Part shown: piece after piece, positions 32,663-47,600 of the stretch | How the letters are laid out: each line of letters begins with the position of its first letter | Numbering within the stretch: position 1 is the first letter of the stretch | Source: Hydractinia symbiolongicarpus | Taxonomy: Eukaryota; Cnidaria; Hydrozoa; Anthoathecata; Hydractiniidae | NCBI RefSeq assembly: GCF_029227915.1 | Contig: NC_079879.1 | Location: forward strand, 17,918,001-17,982,000 | Length of the DNA stretch: 64,000 nt | Direction: 5' to 3' | Notes under the pieces: model-generated | The model's database searches: none | Told to the model about the DNA's origin: nothing | Seen by the model: the letters and a program-made list of their open reading frames with translations, nothing else | Position numbers and translations under genes: made by a program

Positions 32663-35600
32663 CTACATATAGCCCAAAAAATCTCGAGCTTTTCGCAGCA
32701 GCAGTGTGACGTGTTTTTCATCGAAGACACCGATATTTTTAAAAGAATCTTTGGATAGTTTGCTGAGTTCTTCGATAGTATTTATCTCTACATCTTTCAA
32801 ATCTTCTGAGAACATAGGTAGACCAACATGCACAAGCCACTCATCCAGTGATATGTCGTTGCCAGGTTGAGAGCTACAATAGTTTTCGTAGTTCTTCATG
32901 GCGATCTATTCGAAATGAAATAATAACAACATTCGTCTGTTGAACCACAAAAATATAAAATACCCTAATTCCTCAAATTTTCACTTAATGTATCTTCAAA
33001 GTTAATGCGCAGCTATAAAATCTGATATTCGCGAAACCTTTGGATTCTCGCGCAGATGCTTTAGGTTTATAAAGTGCACGCGGGCTATACATCTAGGATT
33101 ACTTTGGGCTAGACCGTAAATTTGATACGAAATCATTTCAGGTTAAAATTATATTAGATGGCGTTATTGGGATCAGAAACGACATAACACGTATCAATAT
33201 TGGAAACTTTATATCGTTTTTACAATAGCGCGAATGTTTATATTCTTAAGAAATAAATATACACTAAACTGTCGCTGCTTCGAACATGGGAAGAGAAAAG
33301 GTAGAAACTAGCAGGGGAGTAAGACATTTGTTCAAAATAACGGTTGTTCGAATTAACAGCGTGTATACTAAAGTAACGTTTCAGTGAGGTGTATATTCGA
33401 GAGGAGCGTTTGCTACAAATACTATTTTGGCGAATGAGGCAAGATTTTGTGATGAAATATTTTCACCAGACAAAAAAAGCAAGAAAATTATAAAGCGACT
33501 ACAACTTTAAAGTAAAACAGTTTAGCGCTTAAGGTTTTTTTGTAAAGCTGTTAGATTAAAAGAATTTGCAACGAAATAAAACTTTAACAAAATATTTTTG
33601 TGTTAATGTATCATAGGAAAATTATTATAATAAATACACGAATGGAGAGAATTTCCGCCCCCCCCCCCCCCCCTGACGGGTTTTTTTTAATAACTCCTGA
33701 TTGCTTTCTTATATGGCTATGATACTTACTGAGTTTTAACATTTATCTATTAGACACCTGCATGCTAAATTTTTAGGTCCCATACCTTTCAGAGGCTTTG
33801 ATATTGGCCATTACTCAAAACTACCCCTAAAATCTCTATGAAATCCTTATAATGGGGAAAATATAATAACTCCTGTTACGATTATCCTTAGAACTTGAAA
33901 CTTGCAACACAACTTTGTTTCATCAAGAAGAATCATTTTGAATAATTTTGACACGTGACTAATCAGATTTCCCGATTTTGTCGGATTTTACCCGAAAATC
34001 GGAAAAAAACGGATTTTCGGACAATTTTTGGCAATTTTTTATTCGGTCCATGTGAAAACCGGAAGATATGTTAAAAAAATTTTATTTAGCTTTCAGAAAC
34101 TTCAAACAGAATGTAAAAATTCGTTCTAGAACAAAAGTAATTATATTTTAAGCAGATAGTGGCATTTTTAACAATTTTCAAGCTTCTGATGACGTCACAG
34201 AAAATGTGCTGACGCAAGCAAAAATTTATTGCCGTCATTTTGTTCCTTTTATGACGTACTATAAGTGTGCCAAGTTTGATTCAATTTGAACAATCCAAGA
34301 AAAGTTATTGAGGAAGGGGGGGGGGGGGGGGGGGGGCGGAATTAAACTGGTCAATTTAAAACTTTTTGCGTTCACGACATTGCCAGAAATCTGCGAATTA
34401 GGTAGAATATCAGACGCTATTTTTTAGCGTGAAGTTATTGTCACCACGACTTGTCGATGCAAACGGACTAATCTTGATGCATATAAAACAAATATACTCA
34501 AATTTTTAATTCAGAAATGTTACTCACTACTGGTAGTCCCTTTTTATCTCTCTCTTGGATTCGTATCTCTTCAAAACATTTAGCAACACTTTCCAAGGAC
34601 TGTTGTAATTCAAAAGAATATCGCTCCGTCAGTGCGTACGGTACATTCCAACTACCATCCTACAAAAGACAACTTATCTTATTCGTACTTATTTTAGCGC
34701 CTATTAATTTCCGTGCACTAAAAAAAACCAACAATTTCGTGTCTAAGAATTTTGCACAACAGCAATATAAATGTATTTCGCGTATTAATTTTTGAGCACG
34801 TTTCGATTTCCCACAAATAACAAGGGAAAATAGTAAAATCCTATAAGGATGCGCTTCCTTTATGTAAGCTATAAAGTTTTATTTCCGCAGGTAACAATCA
34901 GTACATGCGTTTGATCAGTAAAATACAGTACAAAATATAAAAACTACTTACTGCTTTCGTGTAGGGGGAGTTTTCCAGGCTTATAGCTTCCTTTCGCAGT
35001 TTTTTTCTAACTATTTGCTTTAAGCTAACCTTTTTAACCACGTTATTTTTGTCAATAGTGACTGGTACTTTATTATTCTCATCAGTTAGCGTTTTTTCTG
35101 ATGACTTTTTGTCAGCTTCATTCTTTTGTGAGTCACCAATTTTTTCAAGTTCTTTAGTTACATTTTTTATTATCATAGTTGATTTTGTCAACTCTTTCGC
35201 AAAAATGTCTTTCTCATTAATGCTTTCTTTATATGCCATGGCTTCGCCACTTTGCTTTTTATCAGTGTTGGTAGCATTAGCGGGGATATTTGGTTTTGTT
35301 AAAGGCTTCGTTCGCGGAGGCAAAAGAGGTTTTTTCCTTTTCGTTACCGTTTCAGAATGGAATACGTCATCTTTGCTAGAAAACTTTTCTTCTGTATCTT
35401 CCTCACTTTTAAGATTGGAAAGATCCTCATTTAATTCAGCTATTAAATCCTTCATATCATTTCCGATTTCGTCTATATCCGATGTATGGATCGATTTTTT
35501 TGTCGCGTTATTAGCTATGGTAGTATTTTGCTTCTTTTCTCCACTTGAAGATCTCGATGCTGGCCTTGGAGGTGGCTTTGGGGCAACCTGCTCCATAGAA

Positions 35601-38600
35601 GTACATGTGTTATTATTAGCACCCTTTACTTGTCTTGGAGGCGGTTTGGGCATTTTTTCTTGAGAACGTCGTCTAGCCGTCTCTTCTTGATATTTTTCAT
35701 AAGATTTAATCTTTAAAGATGGTCTACGATCTTTCGTGTGGATTTCATCAGAGCAAGTGTTAGTAACAGCATTCAATTTAACGTCCTCTTCAGTAGATAT
35801 ACGGACAGGTCTGGGTGGAAGAGCGGGCTTTTCTGGTTTCTGAACAAACGACTGTTCTAGTACAATAGCATTTTGTGTTTTGTGCGAAATAGTTGGGAAA
35901 GTGATGTCCTCGGGTGAAACTTTCCCTGCAAGATTATTTGAATAATGAATATATTACGGTTCATCTGTCTAACCAAAACAGAAAAAATTATACGAATATT
36001 CACGAGTAAACACAATCACAATTTTGAATAAAAATAAAATGTTACCTTGAAAATCTTCTGATATTAAACCAAGATGTACATTTTCTTGACTAGATAAACT
36101 GCCAGAAGGACTTGGGCCTGAATAAATTTAAAACAATTCATCTTATCCTATAAATCAACCAACATGGTTATGACAATTCGTTGATGGAGAAAAATCAATT
36201 TGTACGCAAAAGATAATCGTAAGTGACACCAGGACGAGCGCTTAGTACAGGTAAACCATGCCACACATCCGTGTGTGGGGCTCATATCAGTGCGTCTTAT
36301 AGGCATAATTCCCTTTTTAACAAACCGTTGCTTTAAATAAAAACACAGGAATAAGCCTATGATTAACCTGTCTAGCTAAATCAATCACTAAGTAATTCTA
36401 TTTTGCAAAATACGTTTTGATGAAATATGCAAAATTCATTGTCGGATTAAATAAAAATTAATTGTGGCTAAAAAATAAATACCAATTATTACAGGTTAAT
36501 CGATATTGTTGTCTCGCTAAATCAATAAACTTTACTTTTGCCAGTTTATATTACAGTCAAAGGTGTACAGTAACTGCATTTAGCAAAAGAAAGATTTTTT
36601 GAAGATTGTGTGGCAGCCAACTGTCCTTTATCGCTAAAACTATTTAACAGTCGGTAGCCACAACAAACTGGTGCAGCTTATAAAATAAGATTGGTGAAGA
36701 TAATAGTAAAAGAAATAATGCTAACTAGGATAAAAAGCTCTTATACCAATTTAGATGACGTCAGAACCTGTCTGTTCCGAAACGGGTAGGTTCAGCCCTT
36801 CTAATACAACATTTTAGGCGTCGGGAAATAAGCGCCGTCACAATTTCCGCACTTATCCGAACACTGCAGCAGTTTTGTAGCTTAAATCGGCAAAATTTTG
36901 CCGACGTATTTATTAAACTTAACAAAACAGCGGGATATAATTAAATAGGTTTTAAAGTTTCCCGTGATGGTAACAACACACAGTTATAAACTGTTTTTAA
37001 TGTTAACGTCCGTTTTCCATGCTAGCATGGGTTGGACGGGGTATATTAATGACTCTCTACCAATCTGATCTAGACTGTGTTAGATCTAAACTCAACTTCC
37101 TCTGTATCAAGTCTGTCCTTATAACCTCCTGCCAAGTCTTTCTCGGTCTGCCTCTGGGCTTTGCTTCAGGAACTATCAAGTCTCTACACTTTCTTACCCA
37201 ATTATCCCCCTCCATTCTTTCCAAGTGCCCCAGCCAATTCAATCTTCTTATCTGGATAACATCTTTAATTCTACGGATACTTAGCCTGCTTCTTAGCTCA
37301 TCTGAACTCTTTCTGTCTCTCAGACTGGCGTTACACATCCACCAAACTATTCTCATATCATTCCTTTCTAAACGGTCAAGATCTTCCTGCTTCACTGCCC
37401 ATGTCTCACTACCGTACAACATAACACTTCTTACACAGGCCTCATACAACCTACCTTTTACCTCAATTGACAAGACTCTGCTAGTCAACAAAGGAAGTAA
37501 CTCTCTGAACTTTTTCCAAGTAGAACCTAACCTGCAAGTAACACTTCTTCCAAAACCCCCTTCACTGCCCAACATATCACCTAAGTAACAGAAGTTCTCA
37601 ACTGTCTCTAACGAGCCACTGTTGTATATCATTGAAGCTGGAAATACTTCATTCTCTATAATCTCACCTTTGCAACGCTTGCATACAAACTGAATGTCAG
37701 CTCTTAACCTTCCACCAATACTACTGCACTTCTTATGTACCCAATGCTTGCAAGTCTGACAAAAAATTGAGTTACTACCAACCCCTTTCCTGCAAACGCC
37801 ACAAGGTCACTCTCCAACTACAAGGTCACACTTGGCTGCCATGCTACTAATCATGACTTTACACTTTGCTGTGTTCACCCTTAGCCCTTTCTCTTCTAGT
37901 CCTTTCTTCCACTTCTCAAACTTTTCAACTAATTCTTCCATCGACTCTGCTATGAAAACCAAATCATCTGCATACAATAACTCCCATGGAAAACCTGTTC
38001 TGAACTCCATCGACATCGAAGGACTAAGTACAGAACCCTGATGTACACCAACATTTACACTAAATTCATCACTAAGTGAATCATTAATCCTAACACGACT
38101 TCTAGCATTGCTGTAGCCCATTAAATAGAGATTCTTTCTCTTTCCTAAATACTTTTCCTGAAGCTGTCTGAGTAAAAATATTGCATCTGTAGTGCCACGC
38201 CATGGAACAAAACCAAATTGCATCTTATCTATATCAATTCTTTCTCTAACTTATCAATCACTCTTTCAATAACTTTCATTACTTGATCAACCAACTTAAA
38301 ACCTCTATAGTTACCCCTTTCTAATGCATCACCCTTGCCCTTGAAACAATTCACTATTACACTCGACTGCCACTCACTCGGAATAGCACCATCCTTTATA
38401 ATCTGGTTAGCAAGACTTGTAATAAGCTCAACTCCAATATATCCAGATGCTTTTACCATCTCTGCAACAATACCTGATACTCCTGCAGCCTTGCCAATCT
38501 TCATTTTCCTAATAGCCGCCACTACCCATTCTGTCTTGATCTGCATGGCTGGCCCTTCTACGACATCATCATCAGACAAATTATCCTCGTCCCAATCAAA

Positions 38601-41600
38601 CTCAGTGTTAAGCAACCTCTGATAATGATTCTTCCAAGCTACCCTTTTCTCCTCCTCTGTGCTAGCCAAAACACCTTCATCATTACGTATACACTTCTCA
38701 CCTACAATATCTTGATTAGTCTTCTTCATTTGCTTTGCTATCTTGAATACCTCATTGCGCTGGTCTTCCCGTCTTAACGCATCTGCAAATCTGTTTCTCT
38801 CTGCTTCTGATTTTGCCTTATACACTGCTGTACGAGTGCGACGCTTAGCTTCTAAGTAAATATTTTTACTATCACCTGACTTCCACTCTTTCCAAAGTTT
38901 CCTCTTTTCCTTTATACACTGGTCAACCTCATTATTCCACCACCAGGTCTGTCTATGTCAAGCTGGTCCTTTCGTCCACCCACAGGTATCATCAGAAGCT
39001 TCTAGAAGACAATTCTTCAAAGTAGTCCAAGTACTTTCAACATTGTCACTATCAAATTGACCATTGTGGGCTAACTGCTGAACTTTTGCACTAAATTGTC
39101 TTGCTACAATCTCTTCCTTCAGCTTCCAGACTTTTCGACGGGGCCTGTACTTTCCCTTGGCTTCTTTAACACTCTTTAAGATAATATCACAAACCAGCAA
39201 CCTATGCTGGGAAACACACTCTTCCCCCGATATAACTTACACGTCCTTCACCACTTTCTTGTCTGACGTTCTAACCAGGAAGTAATCTATCTGTGTCTTA
39301 CAACCACCTGACTCATATGTTATCAGCCTACTCTGTCTCTTACTGAATGATGTGTTGCAAACCACCATGTCCGTTGCCATTCCAAACTCAAGCAATCTCT
39401 CCCCTTCCTTATTTCTGCTCCCAAATCCATAGCCTCCATGCACACCTTTATAACCTTCAGATGACTTCCCAACATGACCATAGTCGCCGCCCACCATGAC
39501 AAGTTCGGTGTCTCCAAACTTTGATGTGACTGCTATTAACTCATCATAAAACTATATCTTTATCTTCCTCACTGAGTCCACACTGTGGAGCATAAACTGA
39601 CAGAAAAGTGACAATCCTATTACCTATCAAAAACTTTATCACTATAATACGACTATTAACACGCATAACATCTCTTACTTTTTCTACCCACTTCTCTGCA
39701 ACGAATATGCCAACTCCTCCATATCCATCACTATTACCAATCCAAAAAAGCTTATACCTTGCCCTCCTACCTTCCACAAATCTCACTGAAGCTCTCTCCA
39801 CCTGACTTCCTGAACACAACACATATCAACAGATCTACGTTCTAACATTTCAACTACTTCACCTGCTCTACACTATCCATCCTCAACCTAGTGTTATCTA
39901 CCTTGTGATGTGATAGCTGGGTAACGCTCACACCTGACATTTTTCCTACCGTGCGCGACAGCTTCACTCCTTAGAGTTCCAGCCTTGTTTACGCAGTTTG
40001 TCTGATCAACTGTTCTTACGGCCATTAATAAAGAGTTGTGGCATTGCTTTACAGCTGGATGCATCTAACTATAGCCACTATCTAACTATAGCCATATTTA
40101 GTAATTTTATAACAGCAAGTAGGAACAATATTCATTGAAGACTTACATATACATTAAATATTATTAAACACACATAAGAAAAAAATAGCCTATGGCCATG
40201 GATGTAGAAATAGAGAAGGAGATTAAACTCATCTTAATGCGTATTAAAATTCTATTCAAATTGCTATTATTTCGGCATCCCTTTGATATCCATGCGCGAT
40301 GTGCATTTCACTGGATTTTTACAAAAAACCATCAATCCTTTATCAGGCCGTTTGTTTTTGCTTAATTTTTAGACAAAGCACGAGAATTTTAGAGTTGTCG
40401 TACCGTAATGCTTCGAATAAACGCCCCCCTTCTATTAAACGACCCGCTCGGATAGGCGCCCCTCCTTTTCAGTCATTTTTAAAATAAACGCCCCCCTCGA
40501 ATAGACGCCCCTCCCTCATAAGTTTATGCGAGGCGATAGTAAAAGTATACTTACTTACTTACTTTTTTCCTAAATCTTAGGTTTAAGGTTGAAAATTTAG
40601 CTTTTCGCTTTTGAAGTTCATTCTCTAAAACATGTGAATATCTTTTATTTTCTGTTGTGAAGATATATGTTATAGGTATCTTTAAAAACTGCAAAAGAGA
40701 CTAAGTGTAAAAAATTTAATAAACGCCCCCCCTCGAATAGAAGCCCCCCCCCCCCAATTCTGTTTCAAGGGAAGAATGAGTTGTCATAACAACTTTTATT
40801 TATCTTCGATCTTCAACCGATCAGTTTTTTAATCAGTTTTCAACCGTTTGTCTTAAAAAAAATATGCTTAAAGTTTTACTAAAATTTAGCGTGATAAATT
40901 TGTGAGTCAAGAGTGAGTCAAAAGTAATAAGTTAATAGTCATTTTTCTTTTTAAATGGTGTAGTTTCGAACATAGATCTGAAAGTTATTAACATTTTCAT
41001 TCGGCCATTCCCAGTATTTTTATTACAAGCTCGTGAGCTTGTATTAAAACGCAAATGTGTCCTGCAAGAATGGAAATTTTTGCCTCCCTGAGCATCGACA
41101 CGGGAGTAGTCGTGTGTTCGAATCTGAATCTGAATCTGGGTACTGAATTACTGAATATCGCAAATTTTAGGTGGGGCTTGTGGTTATTTCTCTTCCTGTC
41201 AGTCAGTTTACCCCAGACTGACCCATCGAAAATTGACTTTTCGAGGAATTTTCCGTTCAAGAAGATCTCACAAATCAATTTTGAAAAATAACTGCGTAGT
41301 GCGTAACAAATATTATTCCCTATCTGAATAGCAAAATATGTCGTGTCTAACTTTTGATAGACAGCTTTTTGTAAACTTTATTCGCGAGGTTGTTTGCGTA
41401 TATCATACGTCTTGTTTGTTGTTGACACACAAAAGGCAACTCAGGCATTTTGAATATTCGCATATGAAAATGGAAGAGAAAAACATGAACAACACAAGAA
41501 TTTTTTGAAATTAATTTTTTGACTTTGTGGTAGCAAAATAACGTTAAAACACGGATGTTGGAATGCCAAATCTGTTATGGAATACAGTAAAATAATCCAT

Positions 41601-44600
41601 AGGGTATATAGTGTTAATGTTAACGAAGAAGATGGGATATTTATCCAAAGTTTATTTGCAAAAATTGTAAAATGAAAATACACCACTTTAAAAAGAACGA
41701 TCATAGAAGCCTACCACATTTGGATGCTCCAAATTTTGAACCACACAAAGTAATCTGTAAAATCTGCCGATTTGTCCAAACAGAAAGTGAGGCAAATTAG
41801 GGATTCATAAAACAAAATATTAAGAGCATGAAAAGAACATATTTAAATGTGATTATGGAATATGGTACAGTACAAAACAAATTTGTTTTGAATATTGATA
41901 TAAAAAATCAGTCTTTTATTTTATGGAATTTGGACAATGGTATTAATGACAACATGATTATTTCATGTAATTTTTCTCAAAAAATAATTCTGTGACGGTA
42001 CATCAGGGTTTGGGGACGTTGAAAACCGTTTGGAAATTAGGGAGCCCTTCTCTTATTAGCTACCCTGGAAAACCAGCAGCACGTTCCATTACACAAAGAA
42101 GATTTTATTATAATTACACAAAAACTGTAACTACGTGATCCTGGAAGATAATTTCAAACAGTGTTTTGAATGCCAAAAGTATTTAAATTTTTTGAGAACA
42201 TGTCGTTCACGTGAACACATAAAAGAAGCAAAAAAGAAGAAACAAAAAGTCTCTGATTCTTTCAAAGCAAATCATAAATATTTGTCTGGATCTGAATTGG
42301 AGGAACGACTTGCTGTCACACAAAAAGCGAAAAAATGCTATGGTGAAAGTTCTCCGTATGTCTAACTTAGTGTCTGAATGTATTGTGTAAAACGACGGAT
42401 AGACCAGATATTTTTTATTTCAGAATCCATATAGTGTGTAAATACAAAATCCGTGATCGTGAAAGCATGTAGGTTATTTCGCTAGGACATTATAGGTTTA
42501 CATAGTTAATACATATGTTTATTTATCCCTAAATTTTAATTTTTTAGGAAATAATATCGTTTTAAACACGGGGTTAAATTTAACGTTTTTAACTGCTACG
42601 GCCTCCAATAATGATGCTAGATAAATTGCAAATGACCCCCCTGTTTATTTCTCCTGTTTGTTTATGTTTATGAAGACCATGATTGTGTTCCTTGACAACA
42701 CCGTGCGCATACACACACACACACACACACAAGGCGAATTAATACTATATAGATGTATGATGGGGCGAACTCTAGAGTGAGGGTAAACGGTTGTTTTAGG
42801 AAGAGATTTGAAGTGACTGTTAGTGTACATCAAGGTTCACTTATAAGCCTATTACTTTTGCTATTGTGATGAAGCTCGTGAATACTGTGTTGTCCTCGGG
42901 AGATGCTATATGCGGATTATGCTTCCATCATGAGTGATAATATAGAAGGTCTAAAAGTAAAACTCGTGGTCTAAGAAAAAAAGTATGTAAGACTAAAACA
43001 GTTGGTTCATTGCATGAAGTTAAAACACTAGTATTTCAAATGGCTATGGAGCGTTTTTTCCACAATTCGATATTGAATAATATAGATATCATTATGTCAT
43101 GAACAAGAGAGTTTATTCTAGGCTACGTTTCGACAGCTGGACTAAAATAACTCGTTTTTTCATACTTTGTCACAGAGCTGTGACCTTTGGGTTCATAAAA
43201 GATGTTCAGGAGTTAAAGAAAAACTGAAGAAAGACAATGTTTAAGATGTAAGAACTGTAAAGCTGACAGCGCCGAACCTATTCAATTTGACTGACCTGCA
43301 CACTGGTGAAGACACGTTTAAAGCTGTAATAACTTTTCGATACCTTGATGTAATTGAAGAATCAGGTGGTTGACTAGATGCTACTAGTGTATGCAACACT
43401 GCAGCATGGAAAGACTTTACACAACTATTGCCAATAAATACCAACTGTGGTATTTCACTAAGGAATCGGTCTTAAAATCTTCAGATCCAGTGTTAGGAAA
43501 ATCTTTTTGTATGGTTGTGAAACATAGCCTGCAACAGTCGAATTGACCAGGCGTTCTGTTGACAGTGGTGTGGTACGCTGAATCTGTGGTGTCTGACTTG
43601 AACAGCATATTAGAAAAAAAGACTTCCACAAAAAGATTGGCATTATTAGTTTTCCTGAAGAGACTGGAAGGTGCAGCTTAAGATCCTCTGGGCACCTCCA
43701 GAGAATGGACAAACATATCTGACCAAGAAAATTAAATAGTTGCAAGACACCTGGGAGCCCCCCTAGATGACGTCCACGATTTGTTGGACTGATGTTATCA
43801 CAAAAGACCTCAACTTTAAAAAAGAATTTGCTAAGAAACGAATAGAATGGAGAAGGAAAATGATACATTTGACAAAATAGCTTGACTGTACAGTAAACAA
43901 TACACTGCTAGCTAATGGGGTGCTAGTGCTAATGGTTTCAGGAAAGTGAGTAAACAGAAACAAAAATAATCAATCAAAAAACTCTTAACTAGGCCAGACC
44001 AGACTGGCCAGAACTTTCCTCATAAGTGCATATAAAAGTTGTGGAATCTTTTAGCAATGACCAAAGGATAAGCCAAACAGGCATTCCTGTGAATTGTGTG
44101 AATAAATCTTTTGGCCGACAACATATTTACCTAGGCAAAATTAATTTTAAACTAATTTCTCTAGCAATTTTTACTAGCAGCCTTTTTACCAATTTTTTAC
44201 AATGTTCGGTGCAAAAACTCCTTCCCACAAAAATGAAAACATGTCTTGATTGATTGACTTGAAAAATTTCTTCCTAAAAGACGATTCTTATTAAAAAAAA
44301 ACAGTTTCAGCAGACAGAATTCTAGAATTTTTGAAAAGAACTAGAAGGACGAAGAACAACTATAATTACCTTTATCATCAATTTCATCTGATCGTCCTTT
44401 TCGCCGCAAGGAACTCCTCAATATCTTGAAAAGTCCTGGTTTCCCAAGTTCAGGGCTACTTTTAATACTTTCAGGTGGCATATCGACATCCAAGCCGCAA
44501 CTCTACAAAAAAGAACCATTTGACTACTATAACCACAGATACAGTTTATTGGAAAAGGGGATCAAATTTCGAAAGATAGTCCCAATAAGGACTTTGAACA

Positions 44601-47600
44601 CAACAGACTTTTTAAAGTTATCAAGCGCACCCTTTTTTTAAAATAGTTCCACAATGCTGACATCGCAGAAACTACAACTAGCACATTATAAACATTGCTT
44701 ACCTGACCTACACATCTGTCTAAACACATCTTTTGCATTCTACCAGATGCAGAGTATTTTAGGAATTTATTACTTTATAATTATTTACCAACCGCGTTAG
44801 CTCCTATTGGTACAGCTATCAACAAGGGTCCTGCTCCAGGGGTCCTACTGCATTAAAAGCTCCTATTTGAGTTAGGAAAGTGTTGCAAGCATAGCAACCG
44901 TGCTGAATACTAAGCAGAAAGGATCAACCCACATTTTAGAAGTCTCTAGCATTAGTTAGCCAAGGATCAAAACAATCACCTTCTGCACTGAAAGCAAACA
45001 CTCTAACACAAAGTTACATTGTTTTCTGTATAACAAACAATAAAGAACTTTGCTGACCCGTTCATGCTGTCTTTCAGAGTTCCCAGAATCCACAGATTGC
45101 AAGCTTGAACTGCTTTGATGGTGATCATCATCTATAAAATATAACAATGAAGAAGTCGCACATTTAACCAACAAGTTGAAGGCAAATAAATCTATACATT
45201 CATGTTAAAGATAATAGGTGATTATATAAGGGTGATGCCAAAATTGACTGTGTTTTAAAGGAAAAATTAAATTTCTTTATTAAACAGTGCGTTTACCCAC
45301 AACTCCCCTAAGAAAAAGTAAAATGGTAGACAAAGGCCTACGAATCACAAGGCAGGTGAGCGAATCATGAGGCAGGCTAGCTAAAAATTTTCTTCAAGAT
45401 ATAACCAATCATTCACTACTACGTAAATTATATTTCTATTTAGCATAACCTTCAGTATCAACAGGTAACTTCCAAAATTAACTTCAAAGAAGCGAAACAT
45501 GAGTAAATAGGCGAGGTAACAAAATATTATTTGTTTATCATATTCCACATGCAAAGTTATCTTATGTTATCTAGTTTATGTGATTGCTAATTAAAAGAAA
45601 TTCTGTAATTGATTTTATTCTCAGTATTGTCTTGTGTTTGCTTTACAGCATCCTGTCACTTTTAAATTTCTCACACTCGCCTCAGATCATGTGGCTATGT
45701 CTATTATTATTGAGGGATCCCCACTGCTGACATCAGCCTGCTGACACCTTCATCGCTACATATTGTTGCATATTACCTTTAAATTATCGTCAACTAATTT
45801 TTGCCTTTTCAACAAACTGCTGAGTCAATACATCGTCATGTTTTTGTCACAGTAAAACAGTACAGAGCCTCAAATAAAATATACCTATTTAATAGTGTAC
45901 CTTTGGTATAAAATTGTGCACTGGGACTCGTTTTTTTAATCATAGACTTTGATAATTTTCCCGTTCTGCTCTTAAAGTGTGTGTTTTGAAGTGCTTCGGG
46001 ACTTGATGCAGAGCTAAATTCACTTCGTGACCCACCAGAATTGCTTTTGGTTACTCCAACTCTAAACAAACAGACAAATTCACATATTTATACACAATAT
46101 TTGTACTAGGATACAATGTAGCAGGAAGAAACTGAAATTTAAGTACACAAAAACAACCACACAAATTCATATTCTAGAGTTTAACACATTTCAAGGCATG
46201 ATATTCTACAGAACATTTTAGTCATAGTGGAATTTAAGGCACAAACTTTTAAATACAAATTAAGGACATGATTAAATCTGTGCGAGATGGAATTATGGGT
46301 GTGTGGGTTTTAATATCGAATCTTCTTAACTTAACTTAGAGCAAATTTGGGAATGGTATCCCCACACTATAGTTGCATATTCCATTATCTTATTTAGGCA
46401 TGTTCTGACTCTTTTGAATTTAAGGAAAATATAAATATATTTTGTAGCGAGCAAGCATGTTATCTTCATTAGAGACAGGGTTGAAATTCATCTTCTTTAG
46501 AGACAGGGTTGAAATACATGCATATATTAATACCGTAAATATGGTTTCACTTCACAGTGGATGTTAAAAACACCATGAAAAACGTGTTAGAAATGACATT
46601 AACAGGTTGTCTGTGAGTTTTTTCCTCCATTTTCTTAACTGTTTTCCAAGGGTTTATTGCCAGGATGTTTGCCATATTTTAAGGTTATTTAACCTCATAA
46701 TACAAAGAACACCCCAAAAATCTTTGTTTAAAAAGTGTATTGGTTTCTGCATTGTGAGCAAACCTTGTTCACATTACATTTTAAAAATTGATTAATTAGC
46801 ATTGAACAGAAAAGAAATATAAAATTAAAAAAAGAAATTTAAGTTTGTCAAAATGTTCTTTTGGGTTGTTTTTTTTAAACTGAATTTTAGCAACTCTTTC
46901 TAAACAAAAAAAATCTAGCTTAATAAAACTTCAACTGATTGAAAACGTGACAAGAGGTCACTGTCGTTGGAAAATTTCAAAAACGATTTGTTCGTAAAAA
47001 TAAAATGTTTTTGTACCTTGTTTAAAAAAATAGTTCTGTTTAGACACTAAACAACTAATAATTTCAGTACTAATACTCTATACTGACACCGTTCGGTGCT
47101 TCAATAGCTGTTGTAGTAGGAACGGTAGGAAAAAAGGGCTTATTTTTAACTTATGCAGCCCTTGAAGGCGCAAAAAATACAAAACCTTCATGGAAGTCAT
47201 ATACCAAAAAGTAAGAGTTTTAAAATTCTGCAAATACTGTAAAAAGTTCTAGTGTAGTTTTTGAAAAAGTCGACACAAGAAGTTATTGTAGTTTCTTTGT
47301 AGTTCCTAATTTTTCCCTCACAAAACAATCTTATGCTGGCAGTTTAAATACTTCTTCCAGTTCTTGACACTTATTAAAGGGGCTACAAATGAACTGTTCC
47401 AAATTTAGTGACTTACACGAATGTCAAGCTGATGGCGGGAGAAAAGTTTATGAGCAATAAGGACAAAAACAACATCTCAAATCATCTTTGATATACTATT
47501 TGACACCCAAATATAACTAAAAACGACAGAAAAGTACCTTAGATACATTTTATATCCATAATTTATTTAGTATAAGCGCTCCCTTGCTTTTAAATCAAGT

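Larger units (their letters stand above)
36118..44369. other. Scaffold-gene intron, 8.3 kb, transposon-filled
   Basis: Between exons 44502-44370 and 36117-36046. Contains the R2 unit, LINE, C-rich element, unidentified fragment and second LINE relic listed separately. The rest is AT-rich without supported genes. Confidence 0.7.

Noticed and set aside
35049-35663. 204-codon plus-strand ORF
   Set aside because: Antisense of the proline- and lysine-rich scaffold exon, which has splice sites and motifs supporting the minus strand.
41055-41291. Signal-peptide-like ORF and tRNA-like GTGTTCGAATC string
   Set aside because: No A-box, no structure, and no supporting motif for the ORF.
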